Assembly (NCBI RefSeq): GCF_002105155.1 | Contig: NW_019028984.1 | Coordinates: forward strand, 930,001-994,000 | Origin: Lobosporangium transversale | Taxonomy: Eukaryota; Mortierellomycota; Mortierellomycetes; Mortierellales; Mortierellaceae | Length of the DNA: 64,000 nucleotides | Reading direction: 5' to 3' | Shown: positions 20,434 to 32,932 of the stretch, piece after piece | How positions within the stretch are numbered: position 1 is the first letter of the stretch | How the letters are laid out: the number at the start of each line of letters is the position of its first letter | The notes under the pieces: generated by a model | What the model was told of the DNA's origin: nothing | Seen by the model: the letters and a program-made list of their open reading frames with translations, nothing else | Database searches by the model: none | Translations under genes and position numbers: made by a program

Positions 20434-22594
20434 TTAGACTGTTTGAGCTATGGACTGCTGTGGTAAGTGAAATCCAGGTCTAGGTCTTCTTGGGCCTTCT
20501 TGTGGTAATACTCGTCCTAATCCGCGGTGCGGTACCAAAGGGAGCCATGCGATTTGAGGACGATACTCGAAATTCTTGGTTGAAATTTGTTGTTGTAACC
20601 AGTTTGGAAGATAATTGAGCAACACATGTCGGACAACTCTCTCGAGCCAAGTCTGCTCAGTCATAAAAAAAAAATAAAAAAATAAAAAATAAAGTGAATA
20701 ACTAAACGAAGTTTCGTCAACATGCTTAACACTTTTTTTTTCTTTTTTCTTTTTTCTTTTTTCTTTTTTCTTTTTTCTTTTTTCTTTTTGTATACCTGTC
20801 CAGCTATCATCTTGGCCATGGCCTTGCTTCGCTCAATCTCGTTAGCTGCCCGATGAAATCGCTGTTTGTAATATTCCTGGAACAATGCAGTGATGTCTTC
20901 TTGCGTCGAACTATTCATACTATACAGACAGTTTGCCAATACCACAACGTCTTGCATTGCATTCACAGCGCCTACGAATCAGGATATCAAAAAAAGATGT
21001 TTGTAACCATTCAGCCCATGCAAATATAAATTGGCAAAAAGGTTCTGAATATAATCCAACAAGGTCTTTACCTACGCCTGCTGCAGGGAGCATCTTGTGG
21101 CAAGCTAATCCATGCATGCATGTTTATAGGATAAAAAGAAGAAAAGGATATCAACAAGTTGAACAGATATTTACATATAACGTATTATATATGAAAATTA
21201 AAATTCAAAAATCCATGGCTCCTATCCCCCTTACCATCGCCAATCAACACAGTGCGGCCATAGTACCATGTCTTAAACAGCTTCTCCTCAAGGAACACCT
21301 TTGAAATCCGCTCCGGAGGTGTGGCATCAAAGATCTCTCCCATGGTACCCCCCCAAGGATTGCGTAAATTTCGAAACTCCTTGATCATCGACTCGTTCGC
21401 CTCAGGTCCCCATCCCGAATTTCGAAATTGTAGGGTTTAGCTTCTGTTTCGGAGAGTTGAATACTGACTAGCCAGCAAACTCGGTAGTCCGCCACACTAC
21501 GGACACCCCACTGAAATAGGATTATTATCAAAGTGAAAAAAAAAAAAAAAAAAAAAAAAAAGAGTCAGAACCAAAGATCCTACAGTCAACATTCGCCTCC
21601 TGTAAAGACCTTATCATCATTTCTCTGCCTATTACGCTGCGGTTATCCTTGCCCAAGACTTGTGAAAAATGTGCGAAACTCTCCTTCAGCTGTGGGTACT
21701 TTTCAGGGTCTTGAGGGGTCGTTACACCCACTAGACTGACATATCCGATCGAAAGACTCTCCTGATCGGACTTTGGCAACGATGGTTGGTTACTATGGCT
21801 ACTACTACCTCCTTTACGATGACCACTGCCTTCAAGACTGTCACGACTACTGAACGCCAATATATTCTTGAAGAGGCTTTGCCGAACACTGCTATAGGCT
21901 CCATCGGCTCCGACAAGGATATCACCATCATATCTTGTGTTATCGGAGCAATGGATCATCACTCGTCCTTCTTCCTCTTCAATCCGTAATACTTTTTTGC
22001 CGAGATGAATCTTGTGTGCAGGAACCTGTCGTAGCAAGATATCGTATAGTTTAGGCCGTTCAAACAGGATATTATCATACCCAACACTAACGCAAAGACA
22101 GATTGATGATGAAAGGTTAGCTGAAAACTTCTTTTTTTTTAGAGAAAAAAAAAAAAAAAAAAAGGATACTTACGCAGCCTTTTGTGCTTTGCCTGACATG
22201 GCTCCAATCGCTTTCATATCTGCATTATAGAGTACAGCAGATTGGAGCGGCAATGAAATACTCTGAAGTTCTTCAAGCAAGCCAAGTTGCTCAAAGACTG
22301 GAAGAATGGTTGCACCAAGAGTAATTGCAGCTCCTACAAGAACATTAATAAAAAATAAAAGATCAGACTCAAGAGGGCGAAGCAACTTTCAGGAATCTCC
22401 CAAAAACTTGTGAATTGCCATCAATTGGATCTTTCCATACCAAGTGGTCGGATCTCTCTTGCTCGCTCAAAGATCTGGTAGGGAACATCAATCCTCTCCA
22501 ATAATGCACCGAGTAGCAATCCACCAAGGCCTGCACCGACGATGATGACCGAGGGCTGCGATTGAGCTCTGTTTTGGATTTGCTGAGTATCCAT
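20434..22594 (-). CDS. FAD-dependent monooxygenase, tandem copy 2 (frameshifted)
   Basis: Seven exons (22594-22441, 22333-22174, 22086-21636, 21510-21235, 21104-21072, 20971-20796, 20652-20434) mirror copy 1. Motifs: VIIVGAGLGGLLLGALLE, ILVGADGAYSSVRQSL, LIGDACHKMLPAAGVG. Exon 4 is 276 bp where copies 1 and 3 have 277, and the reading frame breaks near 21431: the sequence before reads SETEAKP, while QFRNSGWGPEANESM continues only in another frame. This is a one-base deletion, either real (pseudogene) or an assembly error. If real, the product ends soon after residue 270 and lacks the GD motif. Exon 3 has an extra Ser/Gly/His-rich insert (GSGHRKGGSSSHSNQ) that is absent from the sisters. Intron 6 is a CTTTTTT repeat. 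Confidence 0.85.
20733..20789. repeat. (CTTTTTT)n microsatellite in intron 6 of copy 2
   Basis: A run of T followed by about seven CTTTTTT-type units, giving an A-rich purine tract on the coding strand immediately after the 5' splice site. Confidence 0.85.
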
Positions 22595-22604
22595 GTATTT
22601 ATTA

Positions 22605-22643
<39 letters not shown>

Positions 22644-24075
22644 TCGACAACTTTCTTGTAAGAGAATGAGAACAGAGATGAATGAAGTAAATGTTAAACG
22701 GAATGAACCAATGGAAAGGGCTCACATGGGTTCATTCATCTCATTCAAGATGAGCAATCACGTTGAGTTCGTTTTAACAAACCAACTGGAGCATACTGAA
22801 CAGACTGTCTATTAATCCAACCGTCCCACAAACCCAAAACAAACTAACAAAAAACGAAGCTTCACTTCAGCATCATACCCACTGAAGGGACAAAGCTAGG
22901 AGATTCATCCAATTAGCCCCAACAGCCCTAATCCTAGCTGCTCACATGCAGGAAGGAAGCAAGAATCCAGAGTCATTTTGAACCTGTCCCACTTTTCTCT
23001 ACACAGCATTTCAGAAATGTATCCCATTGGCCAAACTCTTTAAAACCTATTTACTCCCATTTGCACGTTAGCCGTTTTTTTTTTTTTTTTTTTTTTTTTT
23101 ATACGCCTTGTATACAAGATAAACCTATCTTTAATATATCTATATATTTTTTTTGTTGCTCCCTTGAAAAAAGTGATAATATCATATCTGAGTAGCTTAA
23201 TTAAACTATATCCATACAGTGTCTTTAGTGATTGAGGTCGGGAAAGGCGTTCAGGAGCAAGCGAATGTTTCTTTGCGTCAGTGTTGATCTGGTCATCTGG
23301 AAACTCATGTGGCTTCTCAAAAGTGTTGGTCAGGGATGATCGGCAGCGAATGCAACTTGAGGATGCGACGTGAATTGTGAGCAGTTGGCCAAGCATCAGA
23401 TACTTGGATGGCCGCTTGATCTGTGAGGAAGGTATATACCCTTTAGCTTCTGAATTCCTTCAGTTGCATAGTATATTCAATGATAATAGACCGACAAGAA
23501 TAAAACTGTACCATCAATATACAGCCTGGCGTGGAGGACATGAACCTTAGGAATAAGCCTTCTAATGGACACCTACTTGGCGATGATAACGATATCATCG
23601 CGCTTGTAGTAATAGAGATGGCCTTATTCTACATCTCAAGAACCTTTTTAGGCACAATGCCCCAGCTAAGGTTACTCGGTGCAGAAATGCTTCATCTGCA
23701 TCGATCCTTACTAATGCTGAAACGTTTCCCGAATATCACTAGCCACGATTTATCTTGAACAGGTCTGCTAAATGGCAGATCCTCAGCTTGAAACTTGTTT
23801 AGTATCAAAACTACGGATTTTTCGCCCTCAAGCTATATTAGTCCATATGCATAGAATCCTTCTAAGAAACAGCTTTTTCCTTCGGGTCGATGATCGGGAA
23901 GGCTCATTATACCAAAGTAGAAAGTAAGGAATCAGAATACATACACAAAATGCTCTCCCCTCCCTCCTTTTTCAATAATATGTTATTGTCTTTTTCTTCT
24001 CTCCTCTTCTCTTCCCATTTCTTTTCTTTTTCTTTTTTTTCTTTTCTTTTCTTTGTCTTTTATTTAACTATTTAA
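22595..24075. other. Spacer between monooxygenase copies 2 and 3
   Basis: It holds the copy 2 promoter with an ATT microsatellite in the leader, a T run (23077-23101), and the copy 3 3' flank with a CTTTT-rich pyrimidine stretch (23990-24060). A minus-strand frame at 23040-23396 (118 residues, containing CIRCRSSLTNTFEKPHEF) is unrecognised and has a possible acceptor upstream; it may be a gene remnant. No firm gene. Confidence 0.4.
22597..22643. repeat. (ATT)n microsatellite in leader of copy 2
   Basis: About fifteen ATT units, with one T-rich interruption, end 3 bp upstream of the copy 2 ATG, so the transcript leader would be AAU-rich. Confidence 0.88.
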
Positions 24076-24369
24076 TCATTCTACAGACCGCTTCCCTTCC
24101 TGTGGAAGGACGCGCGTGGTGCCGCGATTCTTGACGAGTGGCAACCATGCAATTTGCGGTCGATATTCAAAACTCTTGGCAATATACTGCTGTTGGATCC
24201 AATTAGGAGTATAATTCAGGATTGTCTTTCGGAGCATTCGTTCAGCCAATGTCTGGTAGACATTATTAATGGAGATAGTAATAAATTTAAAAAAAATAAA
24301 AAAAAATAAAATAAAAAATCCATCAGTTAGAAAACTGATATTATAATACTTGAAAGAAATCATTCCGAG

Positions 24370-24408
<39 letters not shown>

Positions 24409-25193
24409 CTGGCCAGACATAATTTTAGACATTCCATTACTGGTGATGAACTGAGCGTGCGCACGATGGTATCGTTGTGCATAGTACTCTTCAAAAGCAG
24501 TTTGGATGCTTTTGGAGGAGTTGTCTGTCATATTGTACAGACAGTTAGCCAACACAACTGCATCCTGCATTGCATTCACTGCACCTAAACAGTTTAAGAG
24601 ATTGTCGGTTGTTAATAAGCTTTTTCTTTTGTTTTCTTGCCATTCGTAGCATTCATGCCCCAAAGTATATAGCATCCTCACTACAGTTACCTTGACCTGC
24701 ACCGGGAAGCATCTTGTGGCAAGCTTATGGAAGGTTATGTGGGAGAAAAGGCAATATATGAGTTTCTTTTTTGCTGTTTGAAGAGCTGCTTTTTTTCTGA
24801 ACCATTTGAAAATAGCACTTCTTGAAGACAAAGAAATAAGAAAAAAGAAAAAAGAAAAAAGAAAAAAGCCAACTAGAAACTGCTTACCATCGCCGATAAG
24901 GACTGTTCGTCCATAATACCAGGTCGAAAAGACTTTCTCTTCCAGAAATATCTTTGAGATCAAGTCCTTGGGTGTAGCATCAATAAGATCTTTCATCTTG
25001 CCTCCCCAAGGACACGGCAAATCTTGAAATTCTCGGATCATGGCTTCATTGGCTTCTGGACCCCACTCTGAGTTCCGGAACTGCTGGTCCTTGGCTTCTT
25101 CTTCTGAAAGTTGAATATTCAATGCCCAACAGATCTGGTGGCCCGCCACATTGACCGCACTCCACTATTTCAGATAAGAGAAAAAATCGGTGG

Positions 25194-25226
<33 letters not shown>

Positions 25227-26004
25227 TCAAAGGACAGGAGATGATATTATTAATCATATTGGAAAATGAATTGTACGCATTTGTAGAACCAATATTTTTC
25301 TCTTCCTTTCTAATACTTTACCCCTCTTCTATTCCCACCCAGGACTCGACCATACTGCGCATGCCGTTCTTTCAACTGAGGATACTTTTCAGGATCTTGA
25401 GGATTTGTCGTCCCGAGCATGCTGACATACCCGATCGAAAAGCTCTCACGGTCCTCTTTTGGGAGGATCCCCAAGGTTTCATCCAAATGTTTGTAGAGGC
25501 ATTGACGGACGGCACTGTAGGCACCATCAGCACCCACAAGGAGATCGCCTTCAAAGACTGTATTGTCCGAGCAATAGATAGCCACCCTGCTTAGTCCTCC
25601 TTCAGTTTTTTCTTCAAACCGAAGAACTTTTTTGTTTAGACTGATCTTTTCGGCAGGGACTCGTCTGTAAAGCAACTCGTAAAGCTTTGGTCTTGAAAAC
25701 AACAGATTGTCATATCCAGTCCTTTTGTTTTTGTTTTCCCAAAGAAAGAAAGAAATATTATCAACTGAATGCGGCTTGTTCAGAAGCAACAAAGATATAG
25801 ACCACATATAATGTAATATACGTATTTGTATAAAAATATAAAATGCATTACTCCTTCTCACCCAAAAGCTCCATAGTGGCCAGTTTTTTCATATTGCCAT
25901 TTAGGATAGAGACTTTAGTCACCGGCACAGAAATATTCCTGATCTCGTCTAACATGCCTAACTGTTCAAACATTGGAAGAATATTGGGTCCTAAAGCCAT
26001 AGCA

Positions 26005-26038
<34 letters not shown>

Positions 26039-26292
26039 GTTTGTTTGTTTATTTATGTAAAAAGAAAAGGGAAAAGAGTAAGCATAGATATATATATAAA
26101 AGGAAGAGATCGGGAGAGGAATGAAAATGAAAAACGCTTACCAAAGGATCGTAATTGAGATGCTCTTTCAAAGATATGGTACTCAATATTGATCTGCTCA
26201 GAGAATATAGCAAGCAATAGACCCCCAATGCCTGCACCTACAATTATCACTGCTGGTCTCCTCTGCTCATGGATCGTCGTTGGTTGTGACAT
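24076..26292 (-). CDS. FAD-dependent monooxygenase, tandem copy 3
   Basis: Seven exons (26292-26142, 26008-25852, 25721-25322, 25164-24888, 24723-24691, 24584-24409, 24252-24076) give about 456 residues with an intact frame. Motifs: VIIVGAGIGGLLLAIFSE, LLVGADGAYSAVRQCLYK, LIGDACHKMLPGAGQG, and the family tail YRPQIAWLPLVKNRG. Exons 4, 5 and 6 are 277, 33 and 176 bp, as in copy 1, and all intron phases are conserved (1,2,0,1,1,0). The array therefore arose by tandem duplication after the introns were in place. Intron 1 has a long A run on the coding strand next to the acceptor, and intron 6 opens GTA followed by 36 T. Predicted cytosolic flavoprotein hydroxylase or epoxidase of unknown substrate. 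Confidence 0.9.
24370..24405. repeat. 36-nt poly(A)/poly(T) homopolymer
   Basis: The longest pure homopolymer I find in the window. It lies two bases after the start of intron 6 of monooxygenase copy 3 and is T on the coding strand. Confidence 0.9.
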
Positions 26293-27264
26293 TTTTTATT
26301 TTTTTTATTTTTTAATTGAGAGAAAGAGAAAGAAAGAAATAAAAAAAAAAAAAAATAAATAAAAAAATAAATAAATAAATGTAAAGTACAAATAAATAAA
26401 TAAAGAATAAAGACAATGAAATAAAAGAAAAAAAGAGTGAAAGGAAGAATAAAAGGATTCTATTTTTTTTTTTTTTTCTTTTAAAGGGCGATGAACCAAC
26501 AACGAATAAGCTTGTAGTGAAGCAGCTCATTTCTACACCATCTTTTAATAATCATGTCACAAGGAAAAAGAAAAAGGCGATAGAGATCTCTGAAGGAGAG
26601 CCTTTGGGCAAAGCACAAACATATACACAAGAAAGCCCTGGAATGCTTCATAGTCAATGAAAAGTGTACACATGGGCTCAGAAATAAAAGCAGCCTTTTC
26701 CTCTCTTTTTTTTTTTTTTTTTTTTTTTTTTTCCCTGTCATTCGTCCGTTAATCGATTGTAAACAAGTATACACGACTCTACATGGGTATAATAAACATG
26801 TACATGTACAATGGCCTTGGGCGGGCAACAAGGCCAAGGGGGTGTCCATCATTATCCAACATCCACAGACTAAAAATGACAACATGTTAGCTACACGCTT
26901 TTTATATCCATGTTCTATATTTAAAAAACCCCAATGTTTGTCCGTGTCAAAGGCTACTAAGCGTGTTAATTGAGTTTATGCGTCTTATGCATGTCATCCA
27001 AGAATGTACATGTACGTCGTGAAGGGAGCCAACAAGGCAACTAGATAGTCCAGATTATCTACTTTTGTGTATATTATTTATACATGTATAAATCTATCAT
27101 ACATCAGTATGACGCCCTCTCCAACTGTAAAACCTGTTCCATTCATCCTGTACGACTACAGTTGACTTCCAAAACAAGAAATATTTTGATCATCTCATCC
27201 CCTTTAAAGTAAAAAATGATAATCTGTATATTGTATATATATTTTATTTTCTCCTTACTCCTTT
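26293..27264. other. Intergenic, AT-rich
   Basis: It holds the copy 3 promoter with AAAT-type repeats (26340-26405), a T run at about 26708-26732, and TGTACATGTAC-type palindromes at about 26800 and 27008. A 134-residue minus-strand frame (26481-26885) is low-complexity and rejected. Confidence 0.5.
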
Positions 27265-30200
27265 TTACGCTTCTCGATCCAATAACAACAACCCTTCTAT
27301 CTCTGGTTCTGTTACTGCTGTAGATCTAGATGTGTGGTCTAATCCCAATAAGGTCTCTTCTTTTGACTGTAGCTGCGACTGCGATTGGGATCGTTGTTGA
27401 CACGATGGCATAGACGGAAGTGATAATGTCTCAGGTGAAGACATGTACCTGGACAGATACCTAGAACTATCTGTTGATATCACATGTCCCAGCATTTCTA
27501 CATCTACAGCAGCCTCCACTACCTCATCCTCCGTAGACTCCACACCTACTCCTTCTCCTTCTACTCTTCCATCTCTTCTTCTTTGGATGCCATGAATGCG
27601 TTCATGAAACATGATATCATCACCACTCTCGTTTGGCGTCATCAAGCCCAGTTGATCAGGTTCATTCTCTTCCCCTCCTTCTCTTTCATGAAGTATAGAG
27701 GTTGGTGACGACAAAATTGTTACATTTAAGGGCTGCGGTGAAATGGGTGTAGTGGCACCTTCTTCCATTGAAGATGAGGTCGCAAATGTAACTGTGGCTG
27801 TAGTTGTAGCTACAGCCGTATCTGTATCTCTGGCTGGCTCTGTAGTCATGGTTGCCGTCATCAGTTTAGTAAGGGGAGTTGTTGCCAACAGTTGTTGCCG
27901 TTCTGGCTGCTGCTGCTTCTGGTGCTGTTGATTCTGCTGCTTGAGAGAGAATCCAGGCAGAAATAGACGTGGATTAATTGAAACAATTGATCGGTTTGTT
28001 TGTGTCTGTGTCTGTGTCTGTGTCTGCTGTAAAGGTGAAGCCGGGGCTGTTACTGCCGCTGCTGCTGTTGCTGGGGTTGAATCTGAGGTGACAACGGGCA
28101 TAGATTTTGGAGATGGGGACTCCCAGGTAGAATCAGATAAAGGAGAGTCAACGAGTTGCTTCTGCAATAAAGCTGCCGTAGGCGTCGGCATTGGCGCTAG
28201 TGATGGTGGCAGGGGAGTCGAGCTCCAAGGTCTCGACCATGAAAAGTCTCTTCGAACCGTATTAGGGCTAGGAGAGCGTGGTGGCAAGGACTGAAGCTGC
28301 GACTGTAAGACATTAGTCACTGGAGTCAGAGCTGAGGTAGATGTCGGTACGATAGTGGGACTGTTGCTGCTGCTGCCTCCGACCAATCGAGATGTAAAAA
28401 TAGACGAGTGAAATGAAGATGCAGACCCTAACACAATTGCTGGTGGCTTCGAGGGCAAAGTAGTACCAGTTCCAGTTGAAGGACCGCTCATTGCTGTCGC
28501 TATTGCAGCAGGCGGCGCTGTAGCTGATCTACTAGCCAGTGTAAGTGTTGATGCTAGTGCCGTTGGTGTGGCGTTTCGCTTGAAAAACCCTCGTCGTTGG
28601 GTCCGACCCGTCATGATCGAGGCATCATCGCCTACCACTACCCCTGCTCCTCGCGCTACCGTTGCTCCATCACTTGATAGAGACGAGCTACCAAGGATTG
28701 CAGAGAGTGTAGAGGGTACTGTAGGGGCTGGAATGCCGCCGGAAGGAGTCGTAGGAGCGGAATTGATCATATTCAAAGCTTTTCGTTTTCCGAATAGACC
28801 ATACCGCTTGATGAATTGTTGGGGACTTTCCTCTTGTGCACTCTCACTTTTATCACCGCCAGCAGGGCCTGAGCCGGTGCCAGAACCTGTTGCCAAGGTA
28901 GAAGAAAGCATTGATGTGGATTTGCTTGAAGTTGCACTTGCTGAAAAGTACGACATGCCACACTGCTGTTGTTCCTGTTGCTGCTGCATGGCTGTAACAT
29001 CACCATTGGTATTGGTGTTAATACTGTTATTCTGCTGATGATGATTAGTTCCTCCATTATTGACATGGTTATTGGTATTACTGATTCCTGGTGTCCCTCC
29101 TCCTCCTCCCCCTCCGCGTCGAAAAATACCGCCTGCCCATTGTTTAGCCCAGCCTACGCGCTGATTGACAGCTCTCTTGGCCATGTTGACGTTCATCCGA
29201 CCAGAGTTCTTCATCAGGAAGAGCATCCCACAATTACTGGCAAACAAGAGAACTAAGAAAAAGTCAAAACTGCAATACCGTACTAGCAGTGTGTATGCGG
29301 TCAGCATCAACAGAGTCTTGCGACGCTGTTTTACAAATGCTGTCTCACGGACCACTAATCGATCAAAATCATCGAAGATGATCAAAAGTCAATACCCAAC
29401 CTTTTTTTTTTAAGAAAAAAAAAAAAAAAAAAAAAAAAATCTTAGTCATAAACTTACTTGCAAGGGTCACTTTATTGCCATTCCGTGGATCCGGCTCTGG
29501 ATAAGTCAGTAATGCAATGAACTGAAGTGGGATTTCCAGGATTGAGTTTGGCTTCTCACTCTTCTTGGTTCCTGTATTAGGCCCACCACCAGAGCCATTG
29601 CTGTTAGCTCCTCCTGCTCCTGCTACAGCCAAGAGTCCTGGAGGACCTTCTATCCAGCTTATAATAGTATTCAAGATTAAAGGCGCACTAGACCATCCGA
29701 ACGATCCACTGGTATTCCTAGTCGACCCATCTCCATTTGCTTGCTGCTGCTGCTGGTGTTGTTGTTGTTGTTGCTGTTCATCCTTATCGGATGGCACAGT
29801 GGCGACAGGGGGCTCAAATACTCCTCCATCATGTGTTGATCGATGAAAGGAATCGGAATCTCGACTACCGCCATTGCTGCGTCTGCCAAGGTTGAGGAAA
29901 GGGAACATCTGTACATCCTCCTTGTCGGGCGACTGCGTCCATGTTGTAGTATGTTGATTACTATTAGGATATATACTTTGGTCTCCATGCTGCTGATGCT
30001 GGTGACGATCTACAGGATCAAGGGTATAAAGGGTATAGTTGTCTTCTTGTTGACGTTGTTGTGACATTGTAGACGGACGGTGGTAATCTTTATGAAGGTA
30101 ATCAAGCTCGTACGGTGGTTTTAATGAATATTGGTGTTGTGACCGATTCTGTGGGTGCGATCGGCTTTGGGATTGCTGAAGTTGTTGTTGTTGTAGTCGC

Positions 30201-31152
30201 TGTTGTTGTTGCATGCGCTGATGATATTGAAACTGATGTGATGTCGCTGCTGTTGATGACGATGGAAGGGAGCCAGAGGGAACAGAGAGGAATGAAGCGG
30301 ATGCTGAAGATCCAGGTCTTTCTGGAAGATCATTTGTCAACAATGTACTATGTTGGTGACGAGAACGTTGGTGTTGATGACTATGTCGGTGGGGTTTAGT
30401 AGTAGAGGAGCGCTTTTTAACATCCTCTAATGAAATGGCCTTTCGCAACAAGCGCCCAGCAACCCCAAGCTTAAAACTGTCTGTTATAGGTGTATCCTCT
30501 TCATCCGAGAACATGGATAAATCAGAACCAGAGAGGTATCCGTCCTCATCATGGAACTCTTCATCATCATCATCTTGCTCTTGATTCAATAGATCGATGT
30601 CTGGTGGAGAGAGAGCGTTCTAATAAGAAAGAAAAAAACAGATGTTATTAGTAAAAAAAAAAAAAAAAGGCATTTTGAAAGACAAAAAAAAAAAAAAAAA
30701 AAAGCTGTTTTTACCGGGGTGCTGGTTCCCTTGAGCCAGGTTACGATTTTCTTGGATGTGATCTTGCCTTGGATGACAACGCGTGCACTCTGTGACAGAT
30801 GGTCCAGTTCTTCCTTTAGAAGCTCAATTGAGTCCCCTTCCGCCACTGGTGAATTATAAAAATAAAAATAAAAAATAAATAAATAAATTATGAATTATAA
30901 ATTATATTTAATCTTTATTTTTATTCTCCCTTTTCTTGCAATTAATATTTTCACTTTTAAAAAAACAAATATATATATTTATAAATGTATAAACATGCCT
31001 CGGTAATGAGGGAATCCTCGGGTAATGATCCTGTATGGATTATTCTCCTGACGTGGATGATGCTGAAGCACAAAGATATCAGTCTCCACCACTGCTTTCC
31101 AATTAGACCGTCCTCGTAGGAGTACACCCACCAATCGAGGATGCACCACCAT
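27265..31152 (-). CDS. Large predicted membrane protein, family not recognised
   Basis: Four exons (31152-30999, 30845-30715, 30619-29458, 29354-27265) give about 1178 residues, and phases agree at each junction. Exon 1 ends GAG|GCATGT, so intron 1 appears to be GC-AG. The conserved-looking parts are the N-terminus (LVGVLLRGRSNWKAVVETD, IITRGFPHYR, VIQGKITSKKIVTWLKG), a segment near residues 420-450 (GWSSAPLILNTIISWIEGPP, IPLQFIALLTYPEPDPRNG) and two adjacent hydrophobic spans near 495-535 (LLMLTAYTLLVRYCSFDFFL, VLLFASNCGMLFLMK) followed by MAKRAVNQRVGWAKQWAGGI. The rest is low-complexity (Gln/His-rich middle, Ser/Thr/Pro tail). Probably anchored in an internal membrane by one hairpin; I cannot assign a function. 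Confidence 0.72.
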
Positions 31153-32932
31153 CTTTTGAAATGCCAAACCCCCTCACTTTTAGCAAGAGAGCAGGATCAA
31201 GTCGGGTCAAATCAAGTCAGATTAGGTCCAGATTAGGTCAGATATGATCACTTGTAGTCCAGGATGTATTAAAAGTTATGAGCCAAGACTGAACAAGTGA
31301 CTTTGGTCGAAATGGCGGTCAATTGAGCGTTGCGTGCCAACAAAGAGAGCAAAAAGTAATAAAAAAAAAGGGGGAGGAATGGAGGATAACGGATATGGAC
31401 ATACAGCAAGGAAGAAAAGAATAAGACGAGAAAGAGAAAGAGAAAGAGAAAGAGAAAGAGATGATTGATTGATTTGAAATGGGGTAACGAATGAAGAAAA
31501 GACTCGATGCAAACACAATTGAAATTTGATGTGTGAATGAATTGCAAAAAAATAAGGATGCAAATTCAGGTACAAAAAAAAAAAAAAAAAAAAAAAAGAA
31601 CAGGCTTATTTGCGCACACAGGACAAGGGACAAAGTGACACAGTCAGGGTGTAGGACAATGCAAAGAGAGAGGGAGGACAAAGAAATTGTGGGAGAGAAT
31701 GAGGAGAAGTTCAGAGCGGAAGGGTAAAAAGGGGAGTTGGAGGATAAGGAAGACAGGGAGATGATTTTCCTTAGTTTTATTTTATCTGCATAGCACACAT
31801 GTAACTCGACAAGGATCATAAAAGACACCATGCATGGTATGGCCATGCGACACCCCTTTTAGACCAATCGCATATCCAATTCAATCCATTACGTTAGACC
31901 ATTTGTACCTTTCTGTCTAGCTTAACTTTAAGTCGTGCTTATGCACTCGTACAACCTTTCTGATCTGTTTAATATTTACATTTTGTTGATCAAACAAAAC
32001 CAAGGCCAAAAAGCATGTCGAGGCCACGTAAATTCCACAGTACGCTGGAATTTCGTATTGCTTTTGCTCATGCAATCAACTTTCAAACTATCCCTCACAT
32101 TGATTTGCATTGTTTAATTGCCGAGATCGTTTTCCAATTCAAGTTCGAGTGAAATAAGCAGAAAGCATAAAACATGGAGACGATACATGAACCAGGGATT
32201 TCTTTTAATTTGCTTTGCTTTGCTTTGCTTCGATTCGCTTTGACTTCAAGTGTCTCAAAGAAATATCTTTCAGGACATCTTTGACATCATCGCTATCCCT
32301 ATTGTTCAATATCTTTTGCCATCTTTTTGAAAAAAAAAAAAAAAAAAAAAAAAAATATTTTTTTTATTTTTTTTTATTTTTTTTATTATATGTATTTGTT
32401 CTACATTTCTGCCAAGGGACATACATGCATGCAACAGAGGAGTGGGAGAGGTAAGAGAGAAAAACAAAAATGAAAATAGGTCCTCCGAGTTGAATGCGAA
32501 GTTTGACCCATCAATGGAGAGGGTGGTTTGTGAGCGTTTCGGTGTCTTTGAATAGTGAATTATGCAAAAATAAAATAAAAAAATAAGGAAAACGAAAGGG
32601 GGAAAGCGAGAGAGAAGAGAGAGGGTGATAATGACATTTGTTGAAAATATAACTGTACATTGCAATGTGGATGCAGAGAAGAACATATCAAAACAATTGA
32701 AAAAAGAAAGAAAGAATAATAATATATAAAGTAACAACGACAACAACGATGCAAAAAAAAAAAAAAAAAAAAAAAAAAAAGAATATAGCAAATCAATAAG
32801 AGCAAAAATGATCCCCAATCATATCCGCGTCAAGTTCATGTTCTCTGATCCTGTCATTGATCTTGAACCCTAACCTCGAACGAAGACTCGAATCACTCTC
32901 ATCATCACTACACACACAAAGAAGCTCTAGCC
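31153..32932. other. Intergenic with purine repeats and homopolymers
   Basis: 1.78 kb upstream of the membrane-protein gene and downstream of EMG1. Contains GAAAGA repeats (31430-31460), A runs at 31574-31597, 32329-32355 and about 32753-32780, and a TTTGC repeat (about 32208-32240). Apparent long frames are homopolymer-driven (Phe/Lys/Ser-rich). No gene is supported. Confidence 0.5.

Noticed and set aside
26481-26885. 134-residue minus-strand frame
   Set aside because: Low-complexity with a Lys run from a homopolymer; no family pattern.
31319-31846. 175-residue Ser/Phe-rich frame and overlapping frames
   Set aside because: Generated by purine/pyrimidine repeats and a T run; no splice or domain support.
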